Origin: Gonocerus acuteangulatus | Lineage: Eukaryota > Arthropoda > Insecta > Hemiptera > Coreidae | DNA: 64,000 nucleotides | Reading direction: 5' to 3' | Assembly (NCBI GenBank): GCA_946811695.1 | Contig: OX328124.1 | Coordinates: 28,762,148-28,826,147 of the forward strand | Shown: piece after piece, positions 44,061-54,910 of the stretch | How positions within the stretch are numbered: the stretch's first letter is position 1 | How the letters are laid out: every line of letters starts with the position of its first letter | Translations under genes and position numbers: made by a program | Notes under the pieces: model-generated | The model's database searches: none | The model's input: only the letters and a program-made list of their open reading frames with translations | Told to the model about the DNA's origin: nothing

Positions 44061-44750
44061 TAGCTTCATAAAACAAAATAGACACAATTGTTTTTTTGTG
44101 TGTGTGTTTTTTTAGTTTCGTTATTTTTCTTTATATTTTTTTATAATCTTTTGTTAACAAAGGTTAAAATGTTTTTACACTGAGAAATGCAATTGTTGCA
44201 AAGCACAATTGCAATAAATTCATGACTCATCAATAGAATCTTGACTTACTCCACTTCCATTCTTATCCCCTCATTTATTTAATAATTTAAAAAAAAAATA
44301 ACAATAAAATTGATAAAAGCTTACGTTATTGGATTTAATTTTTGGTTGGAATGATATTCTTGTAGATATTTTCTGATGTTACTCAGGTCAATCACGATCC
44401 AAGATACAAAGCGAGCCTAACATCGACTGGCATTTGTTACGCTTGACTTATCAAAGAGAAAGTCTTCCATGAATGACTGGGCCACAGATTCATATTACAC
44501 ACTCATAAAAATACTTTATTGAATGAACAAAAAAACCATTGATTAAAAATTGACTACTTGTTAAGAATTCAGCTATTATACTGTAATTGCTTTTAGGTTT
44601 CTCACAATTAAATCATGTTGAAATACTGATTTCTATTTATACAAAAGAAATAAAGTCTTTCGGAATAATATTTTGAGAATAAATTATTTGTTCTGTTACT
44701 CCTTCTATTGCTCCTCAATTATAAATATCAATAAGTTTCTGTATACACTA
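44061..44750. other. Unassigned AT-rich sequence
   Basis: Nothing recognised. Confidence 0.3.
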
Positions 44751-44779
44751 TGAATAATTATTCATTATTATATTGTCGT

Positions 44780-45071
44780 CAAATTTTATTGCCCGTAAGT
44801 GACTCAGATCGATCCGAAACTGGCCCAGGGATGGGTGTAGCGACCCAGAAGTGATTATGTGAGACCGGAAATACGCATAAAGTGTACCGGAAGTGATCCA
44901 GATTCACCCGGAAATGATATAGGGATAAATATAAGTTACCCTTTAGTAATCATTAGAGACCGGGCGTAAGACAGAAGTGAAACAGAAGTAATCGGAAATG
45001 GCACAGATCGACACAGAAGTGACCGAGGGATGAATACAGTGATTCGAAAGTAGTTATAGGAGACCGAAAGT
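44780..45071. repeat. Diverged ~104-bp tandem repeat, CCGGAAGTGA type
   Basis: GAGACCGGAAATACGC (about 44850), GAGACCGGGCGTAAG (about 44953) and GAGACCGAAAGTGGG (about 45058) mark three units; words such as AGAAGTGA and GGAAGTGA recur within. The array resumes briefly right of the Merlin insertion (GTCGGAAGTTGGCGGGATG, 45816). Confidence 0.6.
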
Positions 45072-45806
45072 GGGTCTTGTTTAGAACAGGCCCGCCAGTG
45101 AGTAACTGTTACTATATAATTTGATACCATCGATACAGAAATAAAAACACATGTTTAAATACTATTTAATTTAGTATTGTTTGTGTATTTGGGGTTATAA
45201 AAGTATTAAACTATGAATATTTTTGATGTTTACGATTTATGCAAAGAAGAGCAACGAGCCAGGATTTTCTTTGTCGAAAGAGGAATTCTACCCAAGGAAA
45301 GATATTGTAAAAAAGGCCACATTATGATATTTTACGAAGAAAGGAAAAAATATAGATGGAACAAAAGAGAATGTCGGTTTGAATGTGGGGTGTATAAGGG
45401 TACGTGGCTATGTGACAGCAAGTTACCGTTAAGTAAGTAATAATTAAATAAAAAGGACCGGTGTTGACACTCAAAGAGTTGAGCCTATGTGGGCGAAGGC
45501 CAAAAGGAGAAACAAAATGGAATGTGGGCCACATCGCTCTATGATAGACTCCTATTTATGTGAGTACATGTGGAGGCAGAGAAACTCAAATGAAGATGTT
45601 TTTGATAAAATCCTTAAGGACATAGTAGAATTTTGGCCTCCAGATGTACTTGGAGGAACTGATTAAGGGTATGATAATGTTTTTGGTTATGTGTAAAAAG
45701 TTTTTATTAAATAAATCATATGTTCCTTTAACCCATATTTTTTTATTTATCAATAAGTAACTGTTACTAGATAAAATCACTGGCGGGCCTGTTCTAAACA
45801 AGACCC
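45072..45806 (+). mobile_element. Merlin-type transposon, internally deleted
   Basis: Terminal inverted repeat GGGTCTTGTTTAGAACAGGC, continuing CCGCCAGTGA, matched exactly at the right end. The 8-bp target duplication CCGAAAGT (45064..45071 and 45807..45814) is the length Merlin elements make. The interior holds the first and last parts of a transposase (45213..45666), with the catalytic middle deleted. Confidence 0.92.
45213..45666 (+). pseudogene. Merlin (IS1595/ISXO2-like) transposase, middle deleted
   Basis: The N-terminal part 45213..45440 starts MNIFDVYDLCKEEQ and has the zinc-ribbon-like region (RYCKKGH ... KRECRFECG) followed by GTWLCDSKLP, as in ISXO2-like transposases. The C-terminal part 45457..45666 reads TGVDTQRVEPMWAKAKR, then CEYMWRQRN and KILKDIVEFWPP, the family's usual end with the third catalytic region (VE-MW). 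Between them most of the DDE domain is gone and the frame shifts, so it is non-functional. Confidence 0.88.
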
Positions 45807-45930
45807 CCGAAAGTAAGTCGGAAGTTGGCGGGATGCGAAAAAGGTGTCATGCTGGTTAAAATTCTTTATGAATGAAAAATAATGGATTATTCATGATGCA
45901 TAAATAACTGAATCAATGAATAAATTTGTG

Positions 45931-45936
<6 letters not shown>

Positions 45937-45990
<54 letters not shown>
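45937..45990. repeat. TA microsatellite followed by GA
   Basis: (TA)n followed by (GA)n at 45991..46004. Confidence 0.93.
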
Positions 45991-45993
<3 letters not shown>

Positions 45994-46099
45994 AGAGAGA
46001 GAGAGGAGTGGGACATGATTTAGACAGAAAAAAGATAGTTAGGTTGCTCAACAAAATTGATGATTTACGAACTATTGAAAATGGTCCTAACTTTACTTT

Positions 46100-46201
46100 A
46101 ATATCCCACATGACATGTACGATCTGTTGAGAGACAGCAGCCAGTACATAAACACAATACTTTCTTACTTGCAGGACACTAAGCTATACACTCGCATTTG
46201 A
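46100..46201 (+). pseudogene. I-type LINE ORF2, last 33 codons
   Basis: NIPHDMYDLLRDSSQYINTI then LSYLQDTKLYTRI and a stop, matching the closing residues of the LINEs at 12229 and 27635. Its 3' UTR probably runs to the AATAAATAAAT at about 46366..46376, ahead of the poly(A) run. Confidence 0.8.
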
Positions 46202-46392
46202 AGACATCTCCTGAATAACCAGAGGCTTCCAGGTATATAACAGACATTTCAAAACCTCTGGTTATGGAAATAATTAAATTAAATATTCATGTTAATGCTG
46301 GTTCATTAGACCATTCAGGTACCACCTTTAAGGAGTGAAATCGCAGTAGATGCGAATCACTTATAAATAAATAACTTTACCAGCCGTCGATA

Positions 46393-46393
<1 letters not shown>

Positions 46394-46455
<62 letters not shown>
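46394..46455. repeat. Poly(A) run of about 62
   Basis: Uninterrupted A. It follows the I-type LINE tail and GTCGATAC. Confidence 0.95.
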
Positions 46456-46457
<2 letters not shown>

Positions 46458-46893
46458 CTAATAAATAGCCCACAATATTTTCATATCTTTAAATTTCTAT
46501 TGAGTAAGAACCTCCTTATCATTCGTCCAATGAATGAAGTATACTTCAAATCAATGGATTTAAAAGCTTTAAGACAAGTTGACTTTGATTCCCTAAAATT
46601 GAAATTCTAATCCAGGTTTGGATTTAAGCTGCCCTTCATTGTCAAACTCGTCAGGTCTCGATAAAACAACTGACGTTGAGGTTTTGTTACAGGTATTCAA
46701 ACATATTCTACTAACCTTTCTACAAAATTATAAGAACCCCTGAGCTCTATAATTTTATAAACTATAAAATTAATATCGAATTATAGCGTCGAAACTTTTA
46801 TTTGATAAATATTCAAAGTTAAAAGAAATTTCAGGATTTTAAAAGACCCTCATAAAAAGCTTTATGCGGCACTGAAGTGGACTTCGGTATATT
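46456..46893. other. Unassigned sequence
   Basis: Nothing recognised. Confidence 0.3.
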
Positions 46894-47176
46894 AAAAGTC
46901 CGGCACGCAGGAGGTGCATAAGTAAGCATATTCCTCAGAAGGTGGAAGTGTACGCGGCATTGATGACACATTTGTTCAAGTACAAAATAAACATGAATAG
47001 TTTTGACTTTGATTATTACTAATGAATAGCTGACACAATTATTATTTTATTTATCAATTTTCTCCAGAGTATTGTTTTTGTGAGTCGTGTGTAAATATAC
47101 ACAAATTTTTACCATTTTCGGTATGAATTAGGAAGTGTCCAAGAAGATTTGAATAAAAGTTTTTAAACAAAAAAAT

Positions 47177-47362
47177 TGGAGGCCGGGTGGCCTTGAGAGT
47201 TAAGGAGTGAGAACTTAACACTCCGTGCCAATGGTCGTGGGCTCGATTCCCACTACGGAGTGGTGGCTTTTCTTTAAAAAAAAAAAGAAAAGGTACCAGC
47301 CCTATCCTGGCTAGAAAAGGGTGGTAACCTATAGATAATCCACCCCAAAATTTGACAATTGT
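47177..47362 (+). mobile_element. SINE family gamma, copy 2
   Basis: Head GGCCGGGTGGCCTTGAGAGTT, B box GGCTCGATTCCC, an A-run, then CCAGCCCTATCCTGGCTAGA and GGGTGGTAACCTATAGATAA. The 3' tail is shortened. Confidence 0.85.
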
Positions 47363-47393
47363 CAAAATTCTAAACCTATTCATATGAAACTTC

Positions 47394-47548
47394 GGAGACC
47401 CGGTAGCCGCGAGGGTTAAGGCGTCAGCTCATAACACTCTGTGCCAAGGTCGTGGGTTCGATTCCCACTAGGGGCGGTGGCTTTTAGATAACCCGTCCCT
47501 AAATTCGTAGTTAATAATAATGGACATTAAAATTAAAAAAAAAAAATT
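47394..47548 (+). mobile_element. SINE family gamma, copy 3, centre deleted
   Basis: Head GACCCGGTAGCCGCGAGGGT with B box GGTTCGATTCCC, then GGTGGCTTTT joined directly to AGATAACCCGTCC, so the CCAGCCCTATCCTGG block is missing. Tail TTCGTAGTTAATAATAATGG and poly(A). Confidence 0.87.
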
Positions 47549-47614
47549 ATGAGTGCAACCTCAATAGCTAATTTCCTTCGGAACCATGGAGACTGGGTGA
47601 AACCCCGCTAAAAA

Positions 47615-48020
47615 TGCCCCCTTATGGTTGTATTTCAACTCAAAATAAGGAAGCAAAATACCTAGAAACAACAGGGCAGAGAGAAGATATGCTCGTAATA
47701 ACTATTGCAGTACAATGTATTCCGTCCATCTTATTAACCTAACCTAAATTAAGGAGAACCTATCAAACTAAGGGGAAGGAATCCCGGGTTAGTGAGATAT
47801 CCCTCTTGCCAGCATCGAAAATTAACTTAGCTCTCTAGTGGCCGACACTTAATCACACTTGTTAATCCTCTCAAATTAATTATCTTGATGGAACAAACAT
47901 TTTCCTATCCCTAGACCGGAGGAAGTTCCGCCGAAGGAGAGTTACGAAATGAAGATGGTTCTCTGAATTCAAAAACAAGTTTTTGATTCATTAAATGCAG
48001 ACTTATAGCTTCTTTCACTA
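47615..48020. other. Unassigned sequence
   Basis: Nothing recognised. Confidence 0.3.
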
Positions 48021-48071
48021 CATCTATATATCTATATATATATATGTATATATATTATATTATATTATATA

Positions 48072-48248
48072 GGGGCGAGGTTGGCCAGCCTTTAATTTAT
48101 TAATGAGTACCTGCCAAGAGGAAATTCAGGCGACCGGAGTATAGTTCTGACCACAACATCTCTGAGTGCTGTATGCTCAATAATCAGATACGTCTACAGT
48201 TCTGCCATTCTGCACCGTTGTGGCCTGTTACGGTACTGATTTTTTTTT
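48072..48248 (+). mobile_element. SINE family alpha, centre of head deleted
   Basis: GGGGCGAGGTT joins directly to GGCCAGCC, removing most of the tRNA-like head and the following block. The remainder to GTTACGGTACTGATTTTTTTT is intact. TA-rich tracts lie on both sides (48020..48070 and 48258..48314). Confidence 0.85.
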
Positions 48249-48254
48249 GCTTTT

Positions 48255-48257
<3 letters not shown>

Positions 48258-48314
<57 letters not shown>
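48258..48314. repeat. TA microsatellite
   Basis: (TA)n, left of the inverted repeat at 48352..48515. Confidence 0.95.
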
Positions 48315-48318
<4 letters not shown>

Positions 48319-48351
48319 TCTGGTGAATGATGACCCGATATATATTTTTTC

Positions 48352-48513
48352 ACTTTTTATTGTTTCTTTTTCTGGCAGGGGGTCAATAAAGTAGTACACA
48401 CTTTTTTCACTTTAACTTCACTTTAGGGCGAAACATACAAAATAAAGTAGTTAAAGTGAAAAAAGTGTGTACTACTTTATTGACCCCCTGCCAGAAAAAG
48501 AAACAAGAAAAAG

Positions 48514-48515
<2 letters not shown>
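48352..48515. repeat. Inverted repeat, ~66-bp arms
   Basis: Arms 48352..48417 and 48449..48515 are nearly exact complements (core CTGGCAGGGGGTCAATAAAG) with a 31-bp loop. TA microsatellites border both sides, giving a symmetrical TA-hairpin-TA arrangement. Confidence 0.92.

Positions 48516-48573
<58 letters not shown>
48516..48573. repeat. TA microsatellite
   Basis: (TA)n directly followed by CAGGGTGTCCCGCATTGAG. Confidence 0.95.
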
Positions 48574-48575
<2 letters not shown>

Positions 48576-49404
48576 GGTGTCCCGCATTGAGATGTAGTTG
48601 ATTTATAGATCAGGGACGCAAAAATGAGCGTCCTATTTCACAATGTAGCAGAGCTATTCAAACGTTTGTATATTTTCAAACCTATTGTTTTTTTATGAAA
48701 AACTGTGTTTTCTTGATTCCTGGTTAATGTGTCGTAAATGACGACCTTAGTTTTATCTTCTACATTAAATTTCCAATAAGAAACACCCGTTATTGAAATG
48801 CTGTCATGTAAATTAAGTGCTATACAAAAAGCTATATAGTTGTGAACTGTTGTTATTAGATTTTTCTTAACTTATTCAATATTTTCTTAATCAGCTATTT
48901 GAAAACTTATGGGTTTGCCTCCGCTCCAAAAGTTTACCCCGTTGTTTTAGAAGAAAAAAATTATTTAACTCTATTTTTTCTGATTTCTATAGCCAAAACC
49001 AATTGCTTTTCTTTAGCGTGAAGGAGCCATTGTGAAGACATTCTTTAATTTCACAAGATAAGTGTGATGTCCCATCCTTCCCAAACTTGGTACATACACT
49101 TTTTGCTCTGATTAAGGGTAGGGGACACTTCGGAAACAAGAGTGAAAGATTAACTTTTTGCATAACGTTTTTGAGGCTCCACTCTCAATGCCTTACGACT
49201 TTTATTGTGAAGTGTATACTTTCTAAGTATGTTATTTTACAAAAAAATAAAAAATAAATAAAGAAACAAACGTAAAATTATATTTAGAACACTCAGGATT
49301 GATTTTGTTAGTTCCTCTTTGAACGTTTAATGAGATGAAAGGTTTGAAAATCGCCATTGTGGTATTTTTGGTGAATGTGAGTTCTACTTGAGAGGATTGT
49401 AGCT
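48574..49404. other. Possible mariner-type end, rest unassigned
   Basis: CAGGGTGTCCCGC after TA at 48574 is a typical Tc1/mariner-type terminus. No complementary end or transposase was found to the right. Confidence 0.4.
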
Positions 49405-49475
49405 AGAATGAGAGGTGGCCGAGTGGTTAAGCTTGGTTGCGGGGAGTGGTTGAAATACTTGGTTCAATTAGAAAT
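49405..49475 (+). mobile_element. tRNA-like head, possible SINE remnant
   Basis: GGTGGCCGAGTGGTTAAGC is an excellent tRNA A box, and TTGGTTCAATTAG about 45 bp downstream resembles a B box. There is no acceptor stem, so it is not a tRNA gene. Confidence 0.4.
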
Positions 49476-49664
49476 CCGATTGACCTGTTGCGGAAGGCTT
49501 TCAGATGTGAAATTCCATTTGTTGACCGAACGGCTGAAATTCAAGAAAGAATTTGATTACATTTTTGACACAACTCCTGCAACCTATTCATTATTTTAAC
49601 GGAAGATAAGGAAGTATTCGAGAATGCACAATTTTATCGTTTTCTAAAGTATTTTCTGCTTCAG

Positions 49665-50175
49665 AGCTTTCCCTCCCTGCTTATTGGGAAGAAACCCGCC
49701 TATGAGATGAACACAATGACGTTAGGAAATAGTAACAATTAGAAATGTAAAGATTTCATGATCGCACACCAAGAAAATTGAGATCAATTAAATTTTCTAT
49801 TTATAAGTATATACTTGTCTGTTTGCGCTCAATCACCAACCGGAATAATCCGATTTATATAAAATTTGGTAGATAAATACTGCAGGTCTAAAACAAAATT
49901 TGAGATCTTTAATCACATGAGTCCGCCCAACAGGGCTTTTTTAGGCTTAGAGGTAAATTTTATGGATGTTTTTTTCAAGAGGAATTCAATAAAACCATAT
50001 TCTAGGCGATATTAACATTTACAATAAAGCTAGAAAATACTGAAACTTTTTGTTACTCCAACACGAGTTAAAAGACGTTTCACACTTTCGACATTCATTG
50101 AAACTAATATATACGAGTTTTAGTTCCTATTCGAGTAGAGTTATCATAAATAAAATAATTTAATTAACAGATATG
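49665..50175 (-). mobile_element. HINE family B, old degenerate copy
   Basis: CTTTCCCTCCCTGCTTATTGG ... AGAAACCCGCC resembles the 3' hairpin. Downstream GTCTGTTTGCGCTCAATC and ATAAAATTTGGTAGA parallel the block at 8385..8445 of B1. The 5' end was not located. Confidence 0.5.
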
Positions 50176-50182
50176 AGCAGTT

Positions 50183-50509
50183 TTGGACTTTTTGTGTATT
50201 TCCTTAAGCAAAAACAGTATGCCGTTTCTACCGGGACTTAATAACTTAAGGAGAACAACAGAAGTATTCATGGACACAAGAGGATGTACTGAAGATACAC
50301 CACTGATTACAGAACCCGAATCGGAACAGGTTGTAAGGAATCACGTATTCAATAAATGGCAGGATGAATGGTTATATTTCAATGACAACAAGCCTCGGGA
50401 GATAAAGCCTTTGATAAAACAATGAAACTCCAGATATACAAGCTGGCGGAGTGTAGTCCTCAGAAGACTTAGAATTGGATATATTCTACTTGCCCACTCA
50501 CTCTTAAAG
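50183..50509 (+). pseudogene. I-type LINE ORF2 fragment cut by HINE B3
   Basis: NKWQDEWLYFNDNKPREIK (from about 50350) and, after a frameshift, VVLRRLRIGYILLAHSLLK align with the NDWQTEW and RLRLGHSLLTHSYL stretch of 27240..27635. The HINE begins right after LLK, so the knuckle is missing. Confidence 0.78.
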
Positions 50510-51173
50510 AAAAAAAGTCCGAATCGCAGGAACTGCATCATCTTAGCGTGGCTCCGTTCTTATCCCTAAAGTCGTTTGGAAAGGTTGAAATAGAAACCGT
50601 TATAATTTTGGTTAGACCATTGTGGGTACATACCACACCTGACAGAAAAATGACTCCCTGGCCTTGTCAAGGTTCGCTCTAAAAACACACTGCTTACTGT
50701 TTCTTATTTTCTTTTACCATAATACTAATTATACAGATAAATTCAATTTAAAAAAATCAATTAAAAGGTGATTTAAAAAAAAGACAAAAACCCGTTCAAA
50801 AGAACAAAACAAACACATTTGAAGTTTCAAGCACTTATTTCTCCAATTGAAATCACCTAATCGAAATTTGCTTCAGAATCGTATTTGTAGAGAATTAAGT
50901 AAGCTTTCAAATGTTTTTATCCACATGCCACGATTTCCCAACTGTTTTCGAGATATTAAGAAAAATATGCGAAGTTCCCAAAACGTTTCATCTCACTTAA
51001 TAAATTCTGCTGTTTAGCCAACTTGAACTTTCAAATTAGTCTAACCACCGTTATTTTCGTTCTCTAGGGTTTCTGAAAAACAAAATTTTCTAGTCGGCGC
51101 TTCCGGATTGCTTCATGTGGTCAATCTTATAAGCGGGATTCCCCACTGTGGAGGGAGGGAGGAACCGTGCTAT
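50510..51173 (+). mobile_element. HINE family B, copy B3, short form
   Basis: 5' end AAAAAAGTCCGAATCGCAGG and ACTGCATCATCTTAGCGTGG; one roughly 350-bp unit; no microsatellite; 3' hairpin GGGATTCCCCACTGTGGAGGG... then GGAACCGTGCTATAAA. The more diverged termini suggest it is older than B1 and B2. Confidence 0.82.
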
Positions 51174-51273
51174 AAAAAAGCCACACCACGGTGGACAAAG
51201 GTTCGAGTAAAGCTTTAACTGAACTATTTTCTAGTTAAGTACTACACATACAGAAAGTTTCGTTTGAATCGTT

Positions 51274-51535
51274 GAGGGGCACGTCGTGCACTCCCCTTGT
51301 TAGAGGTAGAGCACTTGACTAATATTTTAAAGGACCCGTGTTCAAAACTCTGTTGTTTACTAAAGATTTTATCTTCTAGTGTCTTCGTTCGAGGGTTGTA
51401 TTCGGAGTCTCAAGCCTTTAATTAATTTTATGGGTACCTGCAAAGGGGAAATTCATGCAGCCTATGGTAAGCATAGTACTGACCATACTATCTCCCCTCG
51501 CCATGGTATTGATATCTGATGTTATTAATTGCAAT
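51274..51535 (+). mobile_element. SINE family alpha, diverged copy
   Basis: TAGAGGTAGAGCACTTGACTAA, GTGTTCAAAACTC (B box), TCTTCTAGTGTCTTCGTTCG and the GTACTGACCATACTATCTCC block follow the family order; the T-tail end is missing. Confidence 0.78.
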
Positions 51536-51760
51536 ATGAGAAGAGAAATACGAGAAGAATGTATCTCTTTAATTCCATATACAATGGTAAAACCTTATTA
51601 GGCTAGAAGCCTTTCGTGCTTTCTGTTGATTTCCTTGTTCATCTCATCACTAGATGGCTCGAAGATTGTTAGGAGAACCTTACAAGGCCTACAGCTCGAT
51701 ATGGAACAGCCATACTCTAATCATAGGCTGAAGCTAGGATTCTTCAAAGGGACCAATCCC

Positions 51761-51939
51761 TTTTTTTTTCTTTTTTTTTTTTAACGGCGCATCGAAAAAT
51801 CTGGGCCAACACCCAGGGTGCAGTCAGGAATTTTCTCAGCGAGCCCTGAGATGAGAAAATTCCTGCAGCCGGTGGGGGTTGAACCCACCATCTCCCGCTT
51901 ATGAATCTTAGGCGCTAGCCACTAGACCACGGTAGACGC
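51761..51939 (-). mobile_element. SINE family beta, copy
   Basis: Complement: head GTCTACCGTGGTCTAGTGGC, B box GGTTCAACCCC, tail hairpin ... GATGCGCCGTTAAAA with an A-rich tail (T-rich on plus, 51761..51782). Tail spacer altered (CAGATTTTTC). Confidence 0.87.
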
Positions 51940-52700
51940 TTGACCACTCTTATTATCATCTGGCGTACAATCCTAACGCTAGGTTTTACTTTTTTTAAAT
52001 GTCATTAAATCTTCATCGATCATATCTAAAAGACGCTAGCCTTGTTCATATATATATAGTAGTTCCGGTGGCTGTGAGTGGCGTATTCAAATTTTCATTG
52101 ATATTTGGCACTAAAAAATTAGCTGGGTGTGCAATTTTGGACGAATATCTTCAACAGCCAATCATGATTTGCGATAGGTTTGATTCAACTACATTTTTAA
52201 ACCCCCCCTCGTCACGATCGACTTATTCATGGTTCCAGACGGATTGCTGCCCTGGAAACAGCAGCAGTGCTATTAGAACAGTAGATGGGTTCACAGTCCA
52301 AGTTGAGAAAGATCTAAATGCCATTTCGGCAAATTTCAACTTTTTAAATACATTAGCAATTTTTTTAGTGCCAGCTATCAATGAAAATTTGGAAAACACA
52401 AAATGTGACATATCTCTCAAATGAAAAACGTTTCCAACAGTTTCTTTCGGTCACTCCAGCCTCCGAAATGGACAATGGACTCCCACAGCCAATAAATAAT
52501 GAATAATTCATAATTTCTTCACACAAGGCATTTGAAAGTAACGAAACTACATTCCACATTTTATGACAAAAGGGAGCCAACCCTTCAACCAATCCCTCAA
52601 TAAACTTCCACTTAATTTGCATAGATTTAATGCTTACGAAATGTAAAAGTTTTCCTGTAAATAGTGAATCTGTAGTCAGTTAAGGTGCCGCTGTTGAAAT
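51940..52700. other. Inverted repeat with unassigned frame
   Basis: Positions 52089..52128 and 52360..52400 are complementary (TTCAAATTTTCATTGATA ... TGGCACTAAAAAA). The frame 51999..52424 spans both arms and has no motif I recognise, so I do not call it a gene. A minus-strand frame 52365..52622 is likewise unassigned. Confidence 0.45.
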
Positions 52701-53729
52701 TCGCGAAAAAACACTGAATGAATGAATAAGAGCATTAATTTAGCCACAAAAATTTACATGCAAAAACAAACAAGCTTAATGCCTAAGACAATGGGTATAA
52801 CCCGTCTGCCAGGTTGTAGCTAGTACTTCTAGGATCATGCTAAGCTAAGTAACAGCACAACAGCATTACCGATTCTAATCAATGCAAGCTCTTAATAAAC
52901 AATACACCAAGCATTAAATAAAATAACAAGCAGTGTAAACAATATACCAAGCATTTAATAAAATAACAAGCAGGGCTGACAAATCAAAGAAAATAACATG
53001 CTAAAATCAAACAAATTCTGAAGTTAATAAAATTAAATAAATAGTACAATACAATAAACTTTATTATATATATTATATTAACCTACATATGCCATTGGTC
53101 AGAAAATATATAATAAAAATAACTAGACAAATAACAACATGCAATTAAAACTATATCACGCTTTCAATCAACAAGAATAACAAAAACAAATTACTAAAGC
53201 TATATATTTTAACAAGACATAATCATGCTTTTATTTTATAACTCCTATGAGAAAAATATAAGTTTCATAATATGAATTTACAAATTAAAAGTTGAAATAG
53301 CCAATTATCTCTTTCCTATAGCTCCATGCTTTCTCTAAATATTTCCGTGGAGGTACGGTGTGTCCAAGTGTCATGAAACCACATAAAGTGATCCACACGA
53401 AAGTGTAATACAATGTCTAATACCTAACGAAAGAAAAAACACTGATTCATCGAGAAAAACAGAAATGCGTTATTGGACGTCCAGAAAGTATCTTCAATCA
53501 ATGGGTTTAGTGTATTTAATTACAGTTTTCTTGAAGGAAATTTTGCCTATTTTATAACGACACAATTAGAATTTAATTACCTTGAACTGTTTTTAAGCAA
53601 TCCTTTCTTATTCAATAAAAAGTATGTCTATTTTTTCTATTTCTATTTCTATAAGATTCCCTTCGGAATCTGCATTGAGAATAGACTTACAATCACATTT
53701 TAAATACATGCAGCATTAATATCAAATTT
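52701..53729. other. Mostly unassigned; short duplication
   Basis: Two copies of about 43 bp (52901..52980, ACCAAGCATT-AATAAAATAAC) are seen. Otherwise nothing recognised. Confidence 0.35.
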
Positions 53730-53734
53730 CGTGC

Positions 53735-53870
53735 GTAAACTGGGTGAAATGATTCCCTAAAGCAGCTTCTCAGCATGATTACATATGATTGGTTGAGAAT
53801 CCCCAAAGAATCGATCCCAGGAAGACAGATGGTTGGTTGGAGACCACTCCAAGTGCTTGTTCTAAGTCCT
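53735..53870 (-). mobile_element. Possible R2-type LINE tail remnant
   Basis: GTGAAATGATTCC ... ATGATTGGTTGAGAATCCCCAAAGAATC parallels 63424..63500 next to the R2-type ORF. The similarity is patchy. Confidence 0.35.
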
Positions 53871-54086
53871 GAGTGTCTTGGGGTCCACCTTCTTGCTCAG
53901 AAATATAGGCCTGCAAATACATAACATCTTCCGTAAGTTTCTTCTATTTTCTTTGTCAACTCAATGCCTTTCATTTTTTATTTTAGTGTGTCGTTTTATT
54001 TCTTCTATTGCTCACTAGCTGCGTTTATTTATAATTCGCCAGAATATAGACAAAACCTTCTTGTCTTAAATCCTTATTCAAAATAT

Positions 54087-54862
54087 GGGTCTTTTTGCGA
54101 AGACCACATCCAGTTAGTTTGAAGTATGTGTCGTGATTTTGGTACTTACGGATTAGCTTACAGGTTCTTTGCCGGTTATCTATTGCTTCTTTACAGGTTA
54201 TCTAAGGCTAGAAACCATATTATATAAATACAGTAATCAAAAGTTAATATAGTAATGAAAAGTATTTAAAATCACTGCAATCACTACTAAAAGTAACTTT
54301 TTTTTACTACTATATTTATATAATATGGTTTATATCTAACTAACCTTTAGATAACCTGTATCTATTTGTAAGTAATACTTTTAGAGTTGTAAAACATAAA
54401 TGAAAATAAGCAGAATATATTTCAGCACGCAATATTTATTAATGAAAAAGGTTAATATTATAAAAACCAATGGTATTTGTGAAGTTTAGGGGCCTCCTCG
54501 CCTATTTTTTTGTCCAGTGGTTCTATAACATATTTATATTTTAAATTTATTTCGCATTATGGGCATACGTGCTATGCGTTTCCGCTCGCTACGCTCGCTC
54601 AAGAAGATATCAAAGCTCTAGTCACTCCAAGTCGTTAAAATTAATAGAATAATTCTATTAATTTTAACGACTTGGATAGAATTATTCTAATAATTTTTGC
54701 GAGTTGGATTGACGTGAGTGTTAAAGGCCATTTTACTACCAGCAACAACCAATAGAATTGCCCATAGGACTAGCCAACAGAAAAGCTAATAAGTTATGCG
54801 CGTGCGCTGAATCACTACAGATACTTCACAAGTAACAGGATGTGGTCTTCGCAAAAAGACCC
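54087..54862. mobile_element. Merlin-like MITE with inner palindrome
   Basis: Inverted ends GGGTCTTTTTGCGAAGACCA / TGGTCTTCGCAAAAAGACCC continue to about 30 bp. The exact 8-bp target duplication CAAAATAT is at 54079..54086 and 54863..54870. The GGGTC start and 8-bp duplication match the Merlin element at 45072. Inside is the phrase GCTATGCGTTTCCGCTCGCT and a palindrome at 54628..54676. No transposase. Confidence 0.85.
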
Positions 54863-54910
54863 CAAAATATTAATTCCTTAAGAATCGTTTATTACCTTCT
54901 TGGCTTCTTT

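Larger units (their letters stand above)
46894..47614 (+). mobile_element. HINE family A, copy A5, old, with two SINEs inside
   Basis: The 5' end AAAAGTCCGGCACGCAGGAG and GTGCATAAGTAAGCATATTCC is family A. The 3' end (from about 47548) reads ATGAGTGCAACCTCAATAGC then TTCCTTCGGAACC ... CCCCGCTAAAA, a decayed hairpin. Two SINE gamma copies (47177.. and 47394..) occupy the middle, so the core of the HINE is mostly gone. Confidence 0.72.

Noticed and set aside
51999..52424. A 141-codon gene
   Set aside because: It spans both arms of an inverted repeat, has an opposing frame, and shows no recognisable motif.
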